Assembly: GCA_029245955.1 (NCBI GenBank)
Contig: JAQWOH010000003.1
Location: 1 to 41,256, forward strand
Direction: 5' to 3'
DNA length: 41,256 nucleotides
DNA from: Fuerstiella sp.
Lineage (GTDB): Bacteria > Planctomycetota > Planctomycetia > Planctomycetales > Planctomycetaceae
Below the pieces are notes generated by a model, which was not told where the DNA came from, made no database searches, and was given only the letters and a program-made list of their open reading frames with translations. The position numbers were made by a program, and so were the translations under genes. Below, piece by piece: positions 8,953-17,552 of this stretch (its first letter is position 1; every line of letters starts with the position of its first letter).

Positions 8953-9822
8953 TCATGGACGATTTCCTGTGCGTCCCGACTGTTTTCGTCGCCGGCTGGT
9001 CATACGACCGCGATCACGAATCAGGTCTGAAGGTGGTTCATCAAAGGCCAGAAAACGCTCTGAACGCCTGTAAGCGAATGTCAGAGTCAGCGCGTCTCTG
9101 CCGGCGTCCCTCAACAAAGTATACCGGCCAAACGCGTCAACGACTACGTTGACCCTGGAGGGCAGCGGTGGAAGCTGACGCTTCAGAAACTCGAGAACCA
9201 GCTTTTCGTCCTGGATCTGTTCTATAATCTGTTGCACAGAAATCACGGCCTTCGGGTGTCGCGTCCGAAGGTCTCTGCGAAAAACATCGCGCACTTTCGT
9301 GTAATAGGGATCGTTGAAGCGAACATATTCGTTAACACAGAACGTGCCGTCGACAATCTGAGTGACTCGCAGATCGTGATCCGCACCATCTCGTCGCCAG
9401 AGTCTTACCGCATCACTGACGGTGGATCGCTCGCACTGACCGAAATAGCCCCCCAGGCAGACAACATGTGATACGTGCGAAAACTTAATATCGAAATGCC
9501 CAACATCAGACGACAGAAATGCAGTTGGGTTCCAGTCGTCGTACAAGTACATCCAGCCGGGGTTTGATGAGTTGTACTTGTCGTGCAGATAGACGACCGG
9601 GAGCCCGTCCTGCTTCATCGTGGCCACAACCTGCCTGACAGCGTTTCGCGTCGTCCCCAGTGGATCGAAGTGACGGGAACCGTGAGTAACAAATGCAACC
9701 GTCGATTCCACAATGTGCAGATCCGACGGTTTGGTAAACTCTGGCTGCCAGTCATACGGTTCAAACGTCTCCGCGATCGGGAGCCGCAGCGCCAGCACAG
9801 CAATCGACAGCAGTTTCAGCAT
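8953..9822 (-). CDS. Secreted protein with possible degenerate isochorismatase-like fold
   Basis: A 289-residue protein with a short hydrophobic N-terminus (MLKLLSIAVLALRLPIAE), probably a signal peptide. Three stretches recall the cysteine-hydrolase/isochorismatase fold: STVAFVTHGSRHF at about 40-52, where the family has a beta-strand ending in a catalytic Asp; VATMKQDGLPVVYLHD; and VVCLGGYFGQCERSTVSDAVRLW, which matches the family's C-x3-T-x2-DA block. The Asp is absent from the first strand and no clear catalytic Lys is seen, so enzymatic activity is doubtful. The C-terminal 20 residues are strongly basic (TSRRRKQSGRTGNRP). The gene lies directly upstream of the TPR/ASPIC gene. The coding call is firm, while the fold assignment is inference from short motifs. 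Confidence 0.75.
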   Translation of the reverse strand: MLKLLSIAVLALRLPIAETFEPYDWQPEFTKPSDLHIVESTVAFVTHGSRHFDPLGTTRNAVRQVVATMKQDGLPVVYLHDKYNSSNPGWMYLYDDWNPTAFLSSDVGHFDIKFSHVSHVVCLGGYFGQCERSTVSDAVRLWRRDGADHDLRVTQIVDGTFCVNEYVRFNDPYYTKVRDVFRRDLRTRHPKAVISVQQIIEQIQDEKLVLEFLKRQLPPLPSRVNVVVDAFGRYTLLRDAGRDALTLTFAYRRSERFLAFDEPPSDLIRDRGRMTSRRRKQSGRTGNRP

Positions 9823-10165
9823 CAGACCATACTCAGTCGTGTCGAATCAGAATAAGTGATGACTGCTGTACAGCGTTTCACGCTGACTTGTGGCCGCGCA
9901 GAACGTTTTTTAACAGCAGTTTCGCCACTCCCGCGAGCCAGTAAGTCTACGGCAATACATAAAATGCTGCTTCAGAACCATACACGACGATAACACCGGC
10001 TCCCACGCTGCCGCATCGCGTTCCATGCACAGCCATCTTACACCAGAGGAGAGTTGCAGTATCGACGAATTCTGTCACACCGTGTTTCGCGTCAGAGGTG
10101 CATAGTACAGGCAACTGACGTCTGCGGGATAGTCTATCTTTTTCTGCGACATGAACTATCCATAC
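9823..10165. other. Intergenic stretch holding repeat copy 1
   Basis: No gene is seen. The stretch contains the 73-nt structured repeat at 9871-9943, starting 49 bp upstream of the start of the minus-strand gene at 9822. The rest (9944-10165) shows no recognisable promoter, hairpin or repeat. Confidence 0.6.
9871..9943 (+). repeat. 73-nt structured intergenic repeat, copy 1
   Basis: This aligns without gaps to 24368-24440, with 58 of 73 positions identical and the first 23 identical. Predicted pairing: helix A CAGCG/CGCTG (9871-9875 with 9881-9885, loop TTTCA); outer helix B TGGCCGCG (9891-9898) with CGCGaGCCA (9932-9940), leaving one bulged A; helix C GCAGT (9916-9920) with ACTCC (9927-9931), one mismatch, immediately beside the right arm of B. 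The same three helices form in copy 2. It lies outside genes and matches no element family I know. Confidence 0.8.
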
Positions 10166-10420
10166 TCACGCCTCCCAGAAGCTCACGATTGCGAACACGT
10201 CGCTGACAAATCTTCGCGAGAATTCTCTGAGTGCCATTCTATTGGGCGGCCGACAAAACAGTCCCATGGACTCCTGCAGATTCACCATATCCCGTCGGTA
10301 AGATTCGAACTCCAAGCCGTGCTGTTCCATTTCGTTGTTATGTACGCAGGATTCAATGACCTGCTGGAACACCTGTTCCATGCAGTGGCGATGGCCAGCC
10401 GCGCTGGCAGCCCCAATATC
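10166..10420 (-). pseudogene. Downstream in-frame continuation of the 10421-10912 ORF after a TAA
   Basis: Immediately after the TAA at 10421-10423 the same frame stays open for 84 more codons, to a stop at 10166. It begins DIGAASAAGHRHCMEQVFQQ and includes an ATG at 10381. The sequence reads as ordinary protein (QESMGLFCRPPNRMALREF). The simplest reading is one gene of about 248 codons split by a nonsense mutation. A separate 71-residue gene starting at 10381 is possible, but it has no visible ribosome binding site. No family is recognised. Confidence 0.4.
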
Positions 10421-10912
10421 TTATGCTTTCAATTCGCGGTGGCACTTGACCAGCATCGCTGCAAGTTTCTGACGGACGCCGAAAAGCGGTCGCTCAATCT
10501 GAATACAGGCGCGCCACGCACTTTCAATGGGTTCAAACATCCGATCCGCTACAGGGGCTGTCAGTGCGGGGGCCAGCATGACCGCGTCAACCGAATAACG
10601 ACGCGCTGCAGTGAGAACATCATCGAATAGTTGAAACGAGATCTGCCAACATCTGTCAATTGTAAGCAGCGGAACGGGACATGTCAGAGACGCAGCAAAC
10701 ACCGAAGCCCCTTGCCATCCACTCCCGAACAGCGATGCCGCCTGAAACTCTGTCGCGCTGATCCTGACAGCTGCCAGGATATCAGCCCGTGTAAACGGCA
10801 GGCCAGTCGGGTCAGCTGCCGAAACTTCAGCCGGTATACTGACAGTAAGTCCGTTTGACATACCTTCCGGTCGATGCCACACCCGGAGCACCATGCCGGA
10901 AAGTTGCGGCAC
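10421..10912 (-). CDS. Hypothetical protein, probably truncated by an in-frame stop
   Basis: A 163-codon frame starting with GTG at 10912. Internal ATG starts exist at 10894 and at 10861, the latter with GGAAGG unusually close to it. The sequence looks genuinely coding, with protein-like segments such as PFTRADILAAVRISATEFQ, SFQLFDDVLTAARRYSVDAV and IERPLFGVRQKLAAMLVK, but I recognise no family or catalytic motif. There is no signal peptide or membrane segment. The reading frame continues past its TAA for a further 84 codons, suggesting this is the 5' part of a decayed gene. Its neighbourhood (a repeat on one side, a sulfatase-like fragment on the other) also looks degraded. It is flanked by long non-coding stretches and not obviously in an operon. 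Confidence 0.45.
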   Translation of the reverse strand: MPQLSGMVLRVWHRPEGMSNGLTVSIPAEVSAADPTGLPFTRADILAAVRISATEFQAASLFGSGWQGASVFAASLTCPVPLLTIDRCWQISFQLFDDVLTAARRYSVDAVMLAPALTAPVADRMFEPIESAWRACIQIERPLFGVRQKLAAMLVKCHRELKA

Positions 10913-11223
10913 TGCGAATGGTTCTCAGTGAACTGACGATGGTGTTTGAGACAACACTGTCTGCACGTGCATGCTCCTGACGCTTCGCTCTGGCAATTAA
11001 TACCTTTCATCCGGGTCAGAACGAATATGGCCAGGCCCCGAACGGCCGTTCCGGCTATTGATTATTGATTCCTTCATTGAATTGTCGCTGCTGCGGCATT
11101 CGATACGATGCGCACCGGGAACATCGTCCGTGTCTGTGGAATTCAGTGGTACGGTCGACTTTCCCGGAAATCCTGTTGTTTACTGGCGAGAATTGTTTAC
11201 TTCACAGACCGGTGAGTTCTGCC
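10913..11223. other. Intergenic stretch, nothing recognised
   Basis: About 310 bp between the hypothetical minus-strand ORF and the sulfatase-like fragment. Open frames here are short and unlike proteins. No hairpin with a U-run, no repeat and no clear promoter was seen. It may hold eroded remains of a former gene. Confidence 0.4.
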
Positions 11224-11376
11224 ATGCCATCACTTCGACTGATATTTACTCTGCCCCTGACTCCTCTGTCATCGCCCCTGACTCCTCTGTCATCGCCCCT
11301 GTCCGCAGCACAACCACAAAACGGACTGTTTATTGCGATCAACGATCCGAACAACTCTTTTCATGAGCATCAATAA
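11224..11376 (+). pseudogene. Possible remnant of a sulfatase N-terminus
   Basis: A 50-codon frame: MPSLRLIFTLPL, then the seven-residue unit LTPLSSP twice, then SAAQPQNGLFIAINDPNNSF, then a stop. The segment around AAQPQNGLFIAINDPNN resembles the usual mature start of secreted sulfatases (AxRPNVLFIAxDDLNxW) after a signal peptide, but one of the two metal-binding Asp residues is replaced. It lies 43 bp upstream of an intact sulfatase gene. I infer an eroded duplicate or a remnant left by recombination. A short leader peptide or chance resemblance is possible. Confidence 0.35.
11253..11301 (+). repeat. 21-bp tandem repeat, about 2.3 copies
   Basis: The unit GCCCCTGACTCCTCTGTCATC occurs at 11253-11273 and 11274-11294 and is followed by seven more matching bases. 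It encodes LTPLSSP-type repeats within the signal-peptide-like part of the sulfatase-like fragment. The copies are identical, so the duplication is recent. Confidence 0.9.
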
Positions 11377-11419
11377 ACCCCGGTCAAATCATTACCCTCC
11401 TTTCTAATCAGAACCTGCC

Positions 11420-12925
11420 ATGTTTCGTACTTTACTAATGCATCTGCTGTTGTACACGTTTGCACTTTTTGCAGCCGTACATTCGCCAGCCGCCGACCGT
11501 CCCAACATCATTTTCCTGATGGCCGACGACCAGGCGACATATTCCATGGGCTGCTACAACACTCCAGGAGCAAAGACGCCAAACCTGGATGGGCTGGCCG
11601 CTGACGGAATGGTCTTCGACGCCCATTACGACACGACCGCCATCTGCATGGCCAGTCGAGCGAACGTGATGACAGGAATGTTTGAATACAAGACCGGGTG
11701 CAACTTCGAACACGGCGCTCTGCTCCGCGATCATTGGGCAATGACATACCCAGTGCTGCTGCGTGAAGCCGGTTATCGCACAGCATTCGCCGGCAAGTTT
11801 GGCTTCGAAGTGACGAACACGCCGGAAACGAAGGGCGTACTGCCGGAAGGGGAGTTTGACGTCTGGGGGGGCGGACCAGGGCAGACGTCGTACGACACGA
11901 AGAAGAACAAGTCGATGAAAAAATACGTCGACCAGTATCCCCACTCAACGTTGTCGTACGGAGCCTTTGGACGCGACTTCGTGACTGAATCCGCTGTCGG
12001 GGACAAGCCGTTCTGTCTGTCGATCAGCTTCAAAGCGCCTCACCATCCCGTTCAGCCGGACCCGAAGTTCGATGACGTCTACCGGGACATGACGTTTTCC
12101 AAGCCAGGCAATTACGGTCGTGAATTCGGTGAACACTTCAGTCTGCAAAGCCGTCAGGGGCGCCAGTACGAACGTTTTCACAGCTGGAAATACAGCACAG
12201 AATACAACAAAGTCATGGCACTGTACTTTCAGCAGATTTACGCCATCGACGTTGCGGTAGGCATGATTCGCAAGGCCGTTGAGGCTGCCGGCGTTGCTAA
12301 GAATACAATCGTCATATACACATCAGACAACGGCTTCATGAATGGTTCACACGGTTATGGAAGTAAGGTGCTGCCCTATGAAGAATCCACACGGGTTCCA
12401 TTGATTGTCTTCGACCCACGTCACTCGAACAGTGGAAAGCAACTGCGGTGTGGGTCCTTGACCGGTAATGTGGACTTCGCGCCCACGATCCTGGAACTGG
12501 CGGGGCTACCGGTACCGGAAAACATCGACGGCAAGAGCCTGATGACTCTTTATGATGACCCGAATTCTGCGACTCATGAATCTCTGCCGCTGATCAATGT
12601 CTGGGGACCGAAGGATGTGCACAGCCTAGGTGTCGTGACCAAAGACTGGAAATACGTCTACTGGCCGTACGCCGCAGACGACTTCAAAGCCACCGAAGAA
12701 CTCTTCGCTCTGAAGAACGATCGACTGGAATTGAGTAACTCCGCCATGGATGTTCAATACAGCAAAACACTTGCCAGAATGCAGGCCACCTACGACGCAG
12801 CAGTCGCTCACTGGTCTGACACGGCCGTCGAGTATCACAACTACAAGCCCTACGGCACAATCTTTGATCGAGGCGTCGAGTGGCCGGTCAAGGCCAGGCT
12901 GATGCGGGGCAAGAAGAACAAATAA
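11420..12925 (+). CDS. Secreted type I sulfatase
   Basis: A 501-residue protein with signal peptide (about 1-25, ending HSPAA). It then has the sulfatase core: [12 protein letters not shown] with metal-binding D36/D37, the formylglycine motif CMASR at 76-80 followed by ANVMTG, K126 in AGKFG, and TSDNG with D303/N304 before HGYGSK. The motif C-x-A-S-R is an accepted variant of C-x-P-S-R, and Cys76 should be converted to formylglycine by a sulfatase-maturing enzyme encoded elsewhere. It hydrolyses sulfate esters, probably on polysaccharides in the periplasm or outside. The substrate cannot be read from sequence. Length is normal for the family. Only a weak ribosome binding site precedes the ATG. 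It converges on the dehydrogenase gene that ends at 12990. Confidence 0.95.
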   Translation: MFRTLLMHLLLYTFALFAAVHSPAADRPNIIFLMADDQATYSMGCYNTPGAKTPNLDGLAADGMVFDAHYDTTAICMASRANVMTGMFEYKTGCNFEHGALLRDHWAMTYPVLLREAGYRTAFAGKFGFEVTNTPETKGVLPEGEFDVWGGGPGQTSYDTKKNKSMKKYVDQYPHSTLSYGAFGRDFVTESAVGDKPFCLSISFKAPHHPVQPDPKFDDVYRDMTFSKPGNYGREFGEHFSLQSRQGRQYERFHSWKYSTEYNKVMALYFQQIYAIDVAVGMIRKAVEAAGVAKNTIVIYTSDNGFMNGSHGYGSKVLPYEESTRVPLIVFDPRHSNSGKQLRCGSLTGNVDFAPTILELAGLPVPENIDGKSLMTLYDDPNSATHESLPLINVWGPKDVHSLGVVTKDWKYVYWPYAADDFKATEELFALKNDRLELSNSAMDVQYSKTLARMQATYDAAVAHWSDTAVEYHNYKPYGTIFDRGVEWPVKARLMRGKKNK

Positions 12926-12989
12926 ATGAATGAGTCCGAAAACGCATTCAGCGTGAAAACGTTCCACGTCGGCTGACTGCGTTGGAGGT

Positions 12990-15899
12990 CTATTGCTTCG
13001 GCGAAACGCTTTGAATAAATGCGACCAGGTCGGCAGCTTCCTGAGCGGTCAGGTCGGCCAGCACACCTTCCGGCATGAGCGACGTTCTGCTCCTTTGCTG
13101 CTCCTCGATATCTGCATTCCGTACTGAGACAGTTTTCCCGTCCGCCGTTCGCAGCGTAAAACTGTCCCCGGACTCGAATTGCTTCAGCCCGGTCAGCACT
13201 CTGCCGTCATTCGTAACGACAATCCAGGTGACGTACTTTTCATCCACCTTCTCTGAAGGCCGCATCATATGCTGCAGCAGGTCCGTTCGGCGGGGGTATT
13301 TTTTCGACACATCAGTCAGTGTGGGACCAACCGACCTGCCGGCATCAGCCACGTCGTGGCACGCTCGACAGCGAGAGTCACTGGAAAAGAAGATCAGTTT
13401 TCCGCGACGAGCATCTCCCTTCCGGGAAAGCACGAGCTGTGGGTCAAAGGTGCGTCCCAGAGTCTTCCTGCGTTCGGCTTCCGGAATGAAGTGATCAAAC
13501 AGGCCACGAATATTGCTGTTCGTATTACTCGCCATGGTGATCGCAGCAGACAGATCCGCTGCCGAAAGTTGCCCCGCGTGCAGTCCAGTTACCAACGCCA
13601 GGGAACCCTCCGTCGAACCGGCAAGTGTGGCCACGGCCGCATCTCGTAGTATCTGATCTCCGTTATTGGACAGCACTGACAGTGCTTTCGCCGCCGACGA
13701 ACCGGCAACCAAAGGCGGAGAACTCTCTTTAGAAGACTCGTCAGACAACGAGCGGATCCACGCAGCAATCAGCGCCACCCCCTTGCTGTCGACCACCTGC
13801 GACCCGATATACGGCATGCGCGAATAACCAAGTTTCGCCATGCGATACATCAGCACCGACCGATAAGGGTCGCCAGCCGTGATGATCTTCGCGTTCTGCA
13901 TACCGAAAGTACCAATGCCCGTGCCCTTATTTGTATTCAGATCTTTAAATGGCAACTCCCGATTCAGGTAGAAGGAAACGATTGCGTTGCCCTTCTTGTG
14001 ATGACAAATGCCGCAATTGGCGTGCAGATACGAACGAGCGCGATCATTCAGGCCCTGGGTTTCATCGTGCGGATCCACCAGTACGGCAGCGTCATCGACG
14101 GCTCCGGACGCCTTCAGAACGCCGGCCCGCTGTAGAGCCTGGTAATGGGTTGTCGCATTCGTATCGCTTCCCGTCGCCTTCTGAAGCTGACTCGATGTAA
14201 AACCAAGCACGAAGTCGGATCCTGCGTTGTGACACAGTCGACATTCGTTGGTGGCACTGGCGCGCCATATTCGAATGCCGCCCACGGCATTCAAGCCATC
14301 AGCCGGCCAGCTGACAGACGTGTTCGAACCAATCGAACTTACCAGTTCCGCATCTGTCCCGTTGTTGCGCCACAGATAGCTGTAAGGATTCCAGACGCCG
14401 TTATCGTAATGCAGAATCTGGGTTTCGAGCGATATTGGTGGGACAGAAGGCAGGCTCAGGTGTTTGACCAGCACGGTTCCGTCGGGATAGGTCGGACTTG
14501 CTTTACCGGCGTCGCCATCGATCGACTGCAGGTCGGGTACAGCCACCCAGCGTTGCGCCACAGCGCTGTCCTGCCAGCGAGGAACAACCACGTCGTAGTC
14601 GAGTACGCCAACCGCAGGCTTCAGGTCCTTAACAGATTCAAACAGTCCGGTTTCGCTTAGCAGACGAGGAAAATCAGCCGATAAGTCCTCCACGTCGTTC
14701 GGCAGCACTTCATAGATGCCACCCGTGTAGTCGTAATCCAGGACGAACAATTCGCCATCGCGGCCCTGAGCAAAGTCCACAACGCGGAGATCTGTATCCA
14801 CGACATCAAGGTATACGTAATCATCCCCCGCGGTCTTCACTCCCCAGATCGTGCCGGTGATGTAGTCACCGTAGACAAACACCCCGTTCAGGCCACTTAG
14901 TTTTTCACCTCGATACACCGGGCCGCCGATGACCGAATTTGCTTCCGAGTGATGATGGTCTCGCGCGGGAGGAACGATGGGCGTGGGGCCGACGTTGACC
15001 TCACTGCGCAGCTCGGCACGACCTTCCATTACCGGCCAGCCGCAGTTCTGACCGTTCTTCACATGGTGCACCATCTCCCATGTTTCCCAGCCATTATCAG
15101 CCACAAAAACATCCCCGGTCTGACCGTCGACGCCAAATTTCCAGGGATTTCGCAGACCATACGCGAAGATTTCAGAGCGGGCCGCTTCGTTCTTAACGAA
15201 CGGATTATCGATTGGAATCACGTAGTTCGTTTGGGCCGTCTTCCGATCGACATCAATTCGCAGAACAGCTCCCAGAAGATCGCTGACATCCTGCCCGGTT
15301 GTACGGCCGTCAGGGGGATTCGGCCCGGAACCATCGCCCGTGGAAATGTACAACAGTCCGTCCGGTCCAAAGCGAAGACATCCACCGTTGTGCCCACCAG
15401 ACGGCCATCTGATAATCACCCGTTCACTTTCCCTGTCCAGCACAAGTTGCCCGACAGTATTCCTGTTGGTGGAGTACCGTGAAACCCGCGTGTGACGCCC
15501 ACCTTCCGGATGAACCAGACAGACAAACAGGTGCCCGTTCTTCGTGAAGTTCGGGTGCAGTGCGGCACTGAACAGGTTCACATCGCCACCTGCCAGTTGA
15601 GCAAGTTCTCCGACGTAATGTTTTTCAGCCGATTCGCCTGACATAGAGATTGTCTGCACACTGCCGTTCATCTGAGTGATCAGCATCTCATCGGTGGACG
15701 GAATCTGCTGAATGCTGGTCGGATGATTGAAACTGTGCATGGGAAAGACGCGACTGACCCGGTACTTCGACGGTGGCGTCGGAGTACCTTTCAGACGTGA
15801 CGTCGTCCATGGCCTGCGCGGCTGCGCAGCGGTGTGAACCGGGCAACACGCCAGCAGAATAAGCAGGAAACCGGACAGGAAGAATCGAAAATGTGTCAT
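12990..15899 (-). CDS. Glucose/sorbosone-dehydrogenase-like beta-propeller with multiple c-type heme sites
   Basis: From the ATG at 15899 (a GTG 39 bp upstream is less likely, because the signal peptide MTHFRFFLSGFLLILLACCPV starts at the ATG) the protein has 969 residues. Residues about 45-400 form a GSDH/PQQ-type propeller (GGHNGGCLRFGPDGLLYISTGDG, GLRNPWKFGVD, VADNGWETWE, VFVYGDYITGTIWG). Residues about 440-720 include CRLCH (553-557) and CGICH (629-633). A final heme-binding domain of the planctomycete type has CRACH at 844-848, GPTLTDVSKKYPR and LMPEGVLADLTAQEAADLVAFI. By family it is a periplasmic dehydrogenase passing electrons through c-type hemes. The sugar or polyol substrate is unknown. 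It is transcribed divergently from the DTW gene. Confidence 0.9.
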   Translation of the reverse strand: MTHFRFFLSGFLLILLACCPVHTAAQPRRPWTTSRLKGTPTPPSKYRVSRVFPMHSFNHPTSIQQIPSTDEMLITQMNGSVQTISMSGESAEKHYVGELAQLAGGDVNLFSAALHPNFTKNGHLFVCLVHPEGGRHTRVSRYSTNRNTVGQLVLDRESERVIIRWPSGGHNGGCLRFGPDGLLYISTGDGSGPNPPDGRTTGQDVSDLLGAVLRIDVDRKTAQTNYVIPIDNPFVKNEAARSEIFAYGLRNPWKFGVDGQTGDVFVADNGWETWEMVHHVKNGQNCGWPVMEGRAELRSEVNVGPTPIVPPARDHHHSEANSVIGGPVYRGEKLSGLNGVFVYGDYITGTIWGVKTAGDDYVYLDVVDTDLRVVDFAQGRDGELFVLDYDYTGGIYEVLPNDVEDLSADFPRLLSETGLFESVKDLKPAVGVLDYDVVVPRWQDSAVAQRWVAVPDLQSIDGDAGKASPTYPDGTVLVKHLSLPSVPPISLETQILHYDNGVWNPYSYLWRNNGTDAELVSSIGSNTSVSWPADGLNAVGGIRIWRASATNECRLCHNAGSDFVLGFTSSQLQKATGSDTNATTHYQALQRAGVLKASGAVDDAAVLVDPHDETQGLNDRARSYLHANCGICHHKKGNAIVSFYLNRELPFKDLNTNKGTGIGTFGMQNAKIITAGDPYRSVLMYRMAKLGYSRMPYIGSQVVDSKGVALIAAWIRSLSDESSKESSPPLVAGSSAAKALSVLSNNGDQILRDAAVATLAGSTEGSLALVTGLHAGQLSAADLSAAITMASNTNSNIRGLFDHFIPEAERRKTLGRTFDPQLVLSRKGDARRGKLIFFSSDSRCRACHDVADAGRSVGPTLTDVSKKYPRRTDLLQHMMRPSEKVDEKYVTWIVVTNDGRVLTGLKQFESGDSFTLRTADGKTVSVRNADIEEQQRSRTSLMPEGVLADLTAQEAADLVAFIQSVSPKQ

Positions 15900-16232
15900 T
15901 GCTTCATAATTCGCTTTGAAAGAAAGAATCAGTCGCACGGTTCATCATTGCACGCTGTGCGCCAGAATAATTCAAGCGACCTACTGATTGTCTGCGATTC
16001 ACAATGCGAAGGCAGGCACGAAGACACTTGCGTGTGTCTGACAATTCCATCAACGTACGTCGGCAACGGCACGACATTCAATGCCGAATGCCGTGCGAGT
16101 TCACCGAATAGACCGGGGGCGGGATCCGCATACTGAATTCGAGTCGTCGGCCATCGTGCAAGCCACATACACGTTCGTCCTGACGAAACTTTCGAATTCG
16201 GGAAACATTCCTCGGTCAATTGTGCAATTGCC

Positions 16233-17492
16233 ATGACGTATTCAACAACGCCCACATCTCAGCCTGACAACACTTCCAGCGTCGACGTGGCCGGATATCG
16301 CGAACGCTGTTACGTTTGCTATCGGCCGAGGGCAGCATGTTTCTGCGATGCCATTCCTTCAGTCGACAATCGCACGCACATTCTGATTCTGCAGCACGTC
16401 AAGGAGCGGTTCCACGCATTCAATACCGCTCGCATAGTGAAGCAGGCATTAAGAAACAGCGCGATGCTGGTTGACCAGACAGCAAACCTGGCCGGTGCCA
16501 CACTGCCACTGAATACATCAACCGGCGTTCTGTATCCCGGTCCCGACGCACAATTGCTGTCGGACCTTCCGATCAGCCGACGACCTGCTCAACTGATTAT
16601 TCTGGACGGCACCTGGCACCACGCCAGGACATTGATGCGAGACATTACCGCCCTGCACGGATTGCCTCGGTATTGTCTGGCCCCGGCTGCACCGAGTACC
16701 TATCGGATTCGCAAAGAACCCACTGAGTCTGCCGTATCAACCCTCGAAGCGACCGTCCAGGCATTGCAGATTCTGGAACCGGAAACACAGGGAATTGATC
16801 TGTTACTAACAGCCTTCGACCGAATGATAGACGACCAGATCAAACATCCCCGGCAAATCGGACGACTCCGCCGCACCACAGGGCCACCGCGGCCGACCGT
16901 CAATATTCCCTCGGCGATCGTCCATGATATCGACAACGTTGTTGTGGCGTACGGTGAAGCATCGTTTGGAGCCAGGGGAAAACAGCAGGCAGATCAATTC
17001 CCCGTATACTGGGTCGCTCAACGGTTGGGAACGGGCGAATCGTTCGAATGTGCGATCCAGCCAAGGCAACCTGTTCGGGCCGGGTTCCTGCAATATCTTC
17101 AGTTATGCGAAAAAGATTTTGAACAGTCACTTTCGACCGAAGCATTCCGAAAGGCGTGGAAAGACTTCGTAAGACCCACAGATACGCTGTGTGTCTACAA
17201 TGAAAGTACCGGGCGACTGCTGAACCGCGTTGATGCGAGTCCCGTCCCGAGTGTCATACTCAAGTCGATTAATGTACATACAGGCAGCCGGAAGCTGCAC
17301 AACGTGATCCGGTCGCTTAAGCTGACACCACCAACGGTTCCTCAGAAAGGCAGGGCCGGCACACGCCTTGCGAACGCGATCGCATTTGCTCGGTATCTGC
17401 ACCAGCATCCCCTGGCGGCAGACTCCCGGTCGTCCTTGGTTTCAAACCAGAACCTGCCATTGACATGCGCATCCGGCGCCCATTCGCTTTAG
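16233..17492 (+). CDS. DTW-domain tRNA aminocarboxypropyltransferase-like protein with extra C-terminal domain
   Basis: A 419-residue protein. Residues 1-208 form the DTW/TapT domain: a Cys cluster C26, C29, C36, C38 (CYVCYRPRAACFC), HVKERFHAFNTAR, DGTWHHA with the DGTW signature at 125-128, and TYRIRKEP...STLEA. Characterised members transfer the 3-amino-3-carboxypropyl group of AdoMet to uridine in tRNA. Residues about 225-395 are a second domain not found in short TapT proteins. AYGEASFG at 239-246, VYNESTGRLL at 321-330 and AGTRLANAIAFARYLH near 375-390 faintly resemble the Exo I, II and III blocks of DnaQ-type exonucleases with most acidic residues missing. The first domain is firm and the second is inference. 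It is followed 60 bp later by the SGNH hydrolase gene on the same strand. Confidence 0.85.
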   Translation: MTYSTTPTSQPDNTSSVDVAGYRERCYVCYRPRAACFCDAIPSVDNRTHILILQHVKERFHAFNTARIVKQALRNSAMLVDQTANLAGATLPLNTSTGVLYPGPDAQLLSDLPISRRPAQLIILDGTWHHARTLMRDITALHGLPRYCLAPAAPSTYRIRKEPTESAVSTLEATVQALQILEPETQGIDLLLTAFDRMIDDQIKHPRQIGRLRRTTGPPRPTVNIPSAIVHDIDNVVVAYGEASFGARGKQQADQFPVYWVAQRLGTGESFECAIQPRQPVRAGFLQYLQLCEKDFEQSLSTEAFRKAWKDFVRPTDTLCVYNESTGRLLNRVDASPVPSVILKSINVHTGSRKLHNVIRSLKLTPPTVPQKGRAGTRLANAIAFARYLHQHPLAADSRSSLVSNQNLPLTCASGAHSL

Positions 17493-17552
17493 AATAGGTC
17501 TCGATCCAATACTACTGTGATCACTCCTTCCTCAATCTCCACGTTGGCTACT

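Noticed and set aside
9871..9943. tRNA gene (73 nt, folded)
   Set aside because: The length is tRNA-like, but there is no acceptor stem, no T-loop consensus and no anticodon arm. The helices do not make a cloverleaf.
10151..10630. 159-codon plus-strand ORF
   Set aside because: It overlaps the minus-strand hypothetical frame, which has the more protein-like composition. Neither is certain, but the plus frame has no recognisable motif.
16022..16096. Two hairpins (AGACAC/GTGTCT and a longer imperfect one) upstream of the DTW gene
   Set aside because: Short or imperfect stems with no U-run, and no competing or conserved partner. They could easily be chance.
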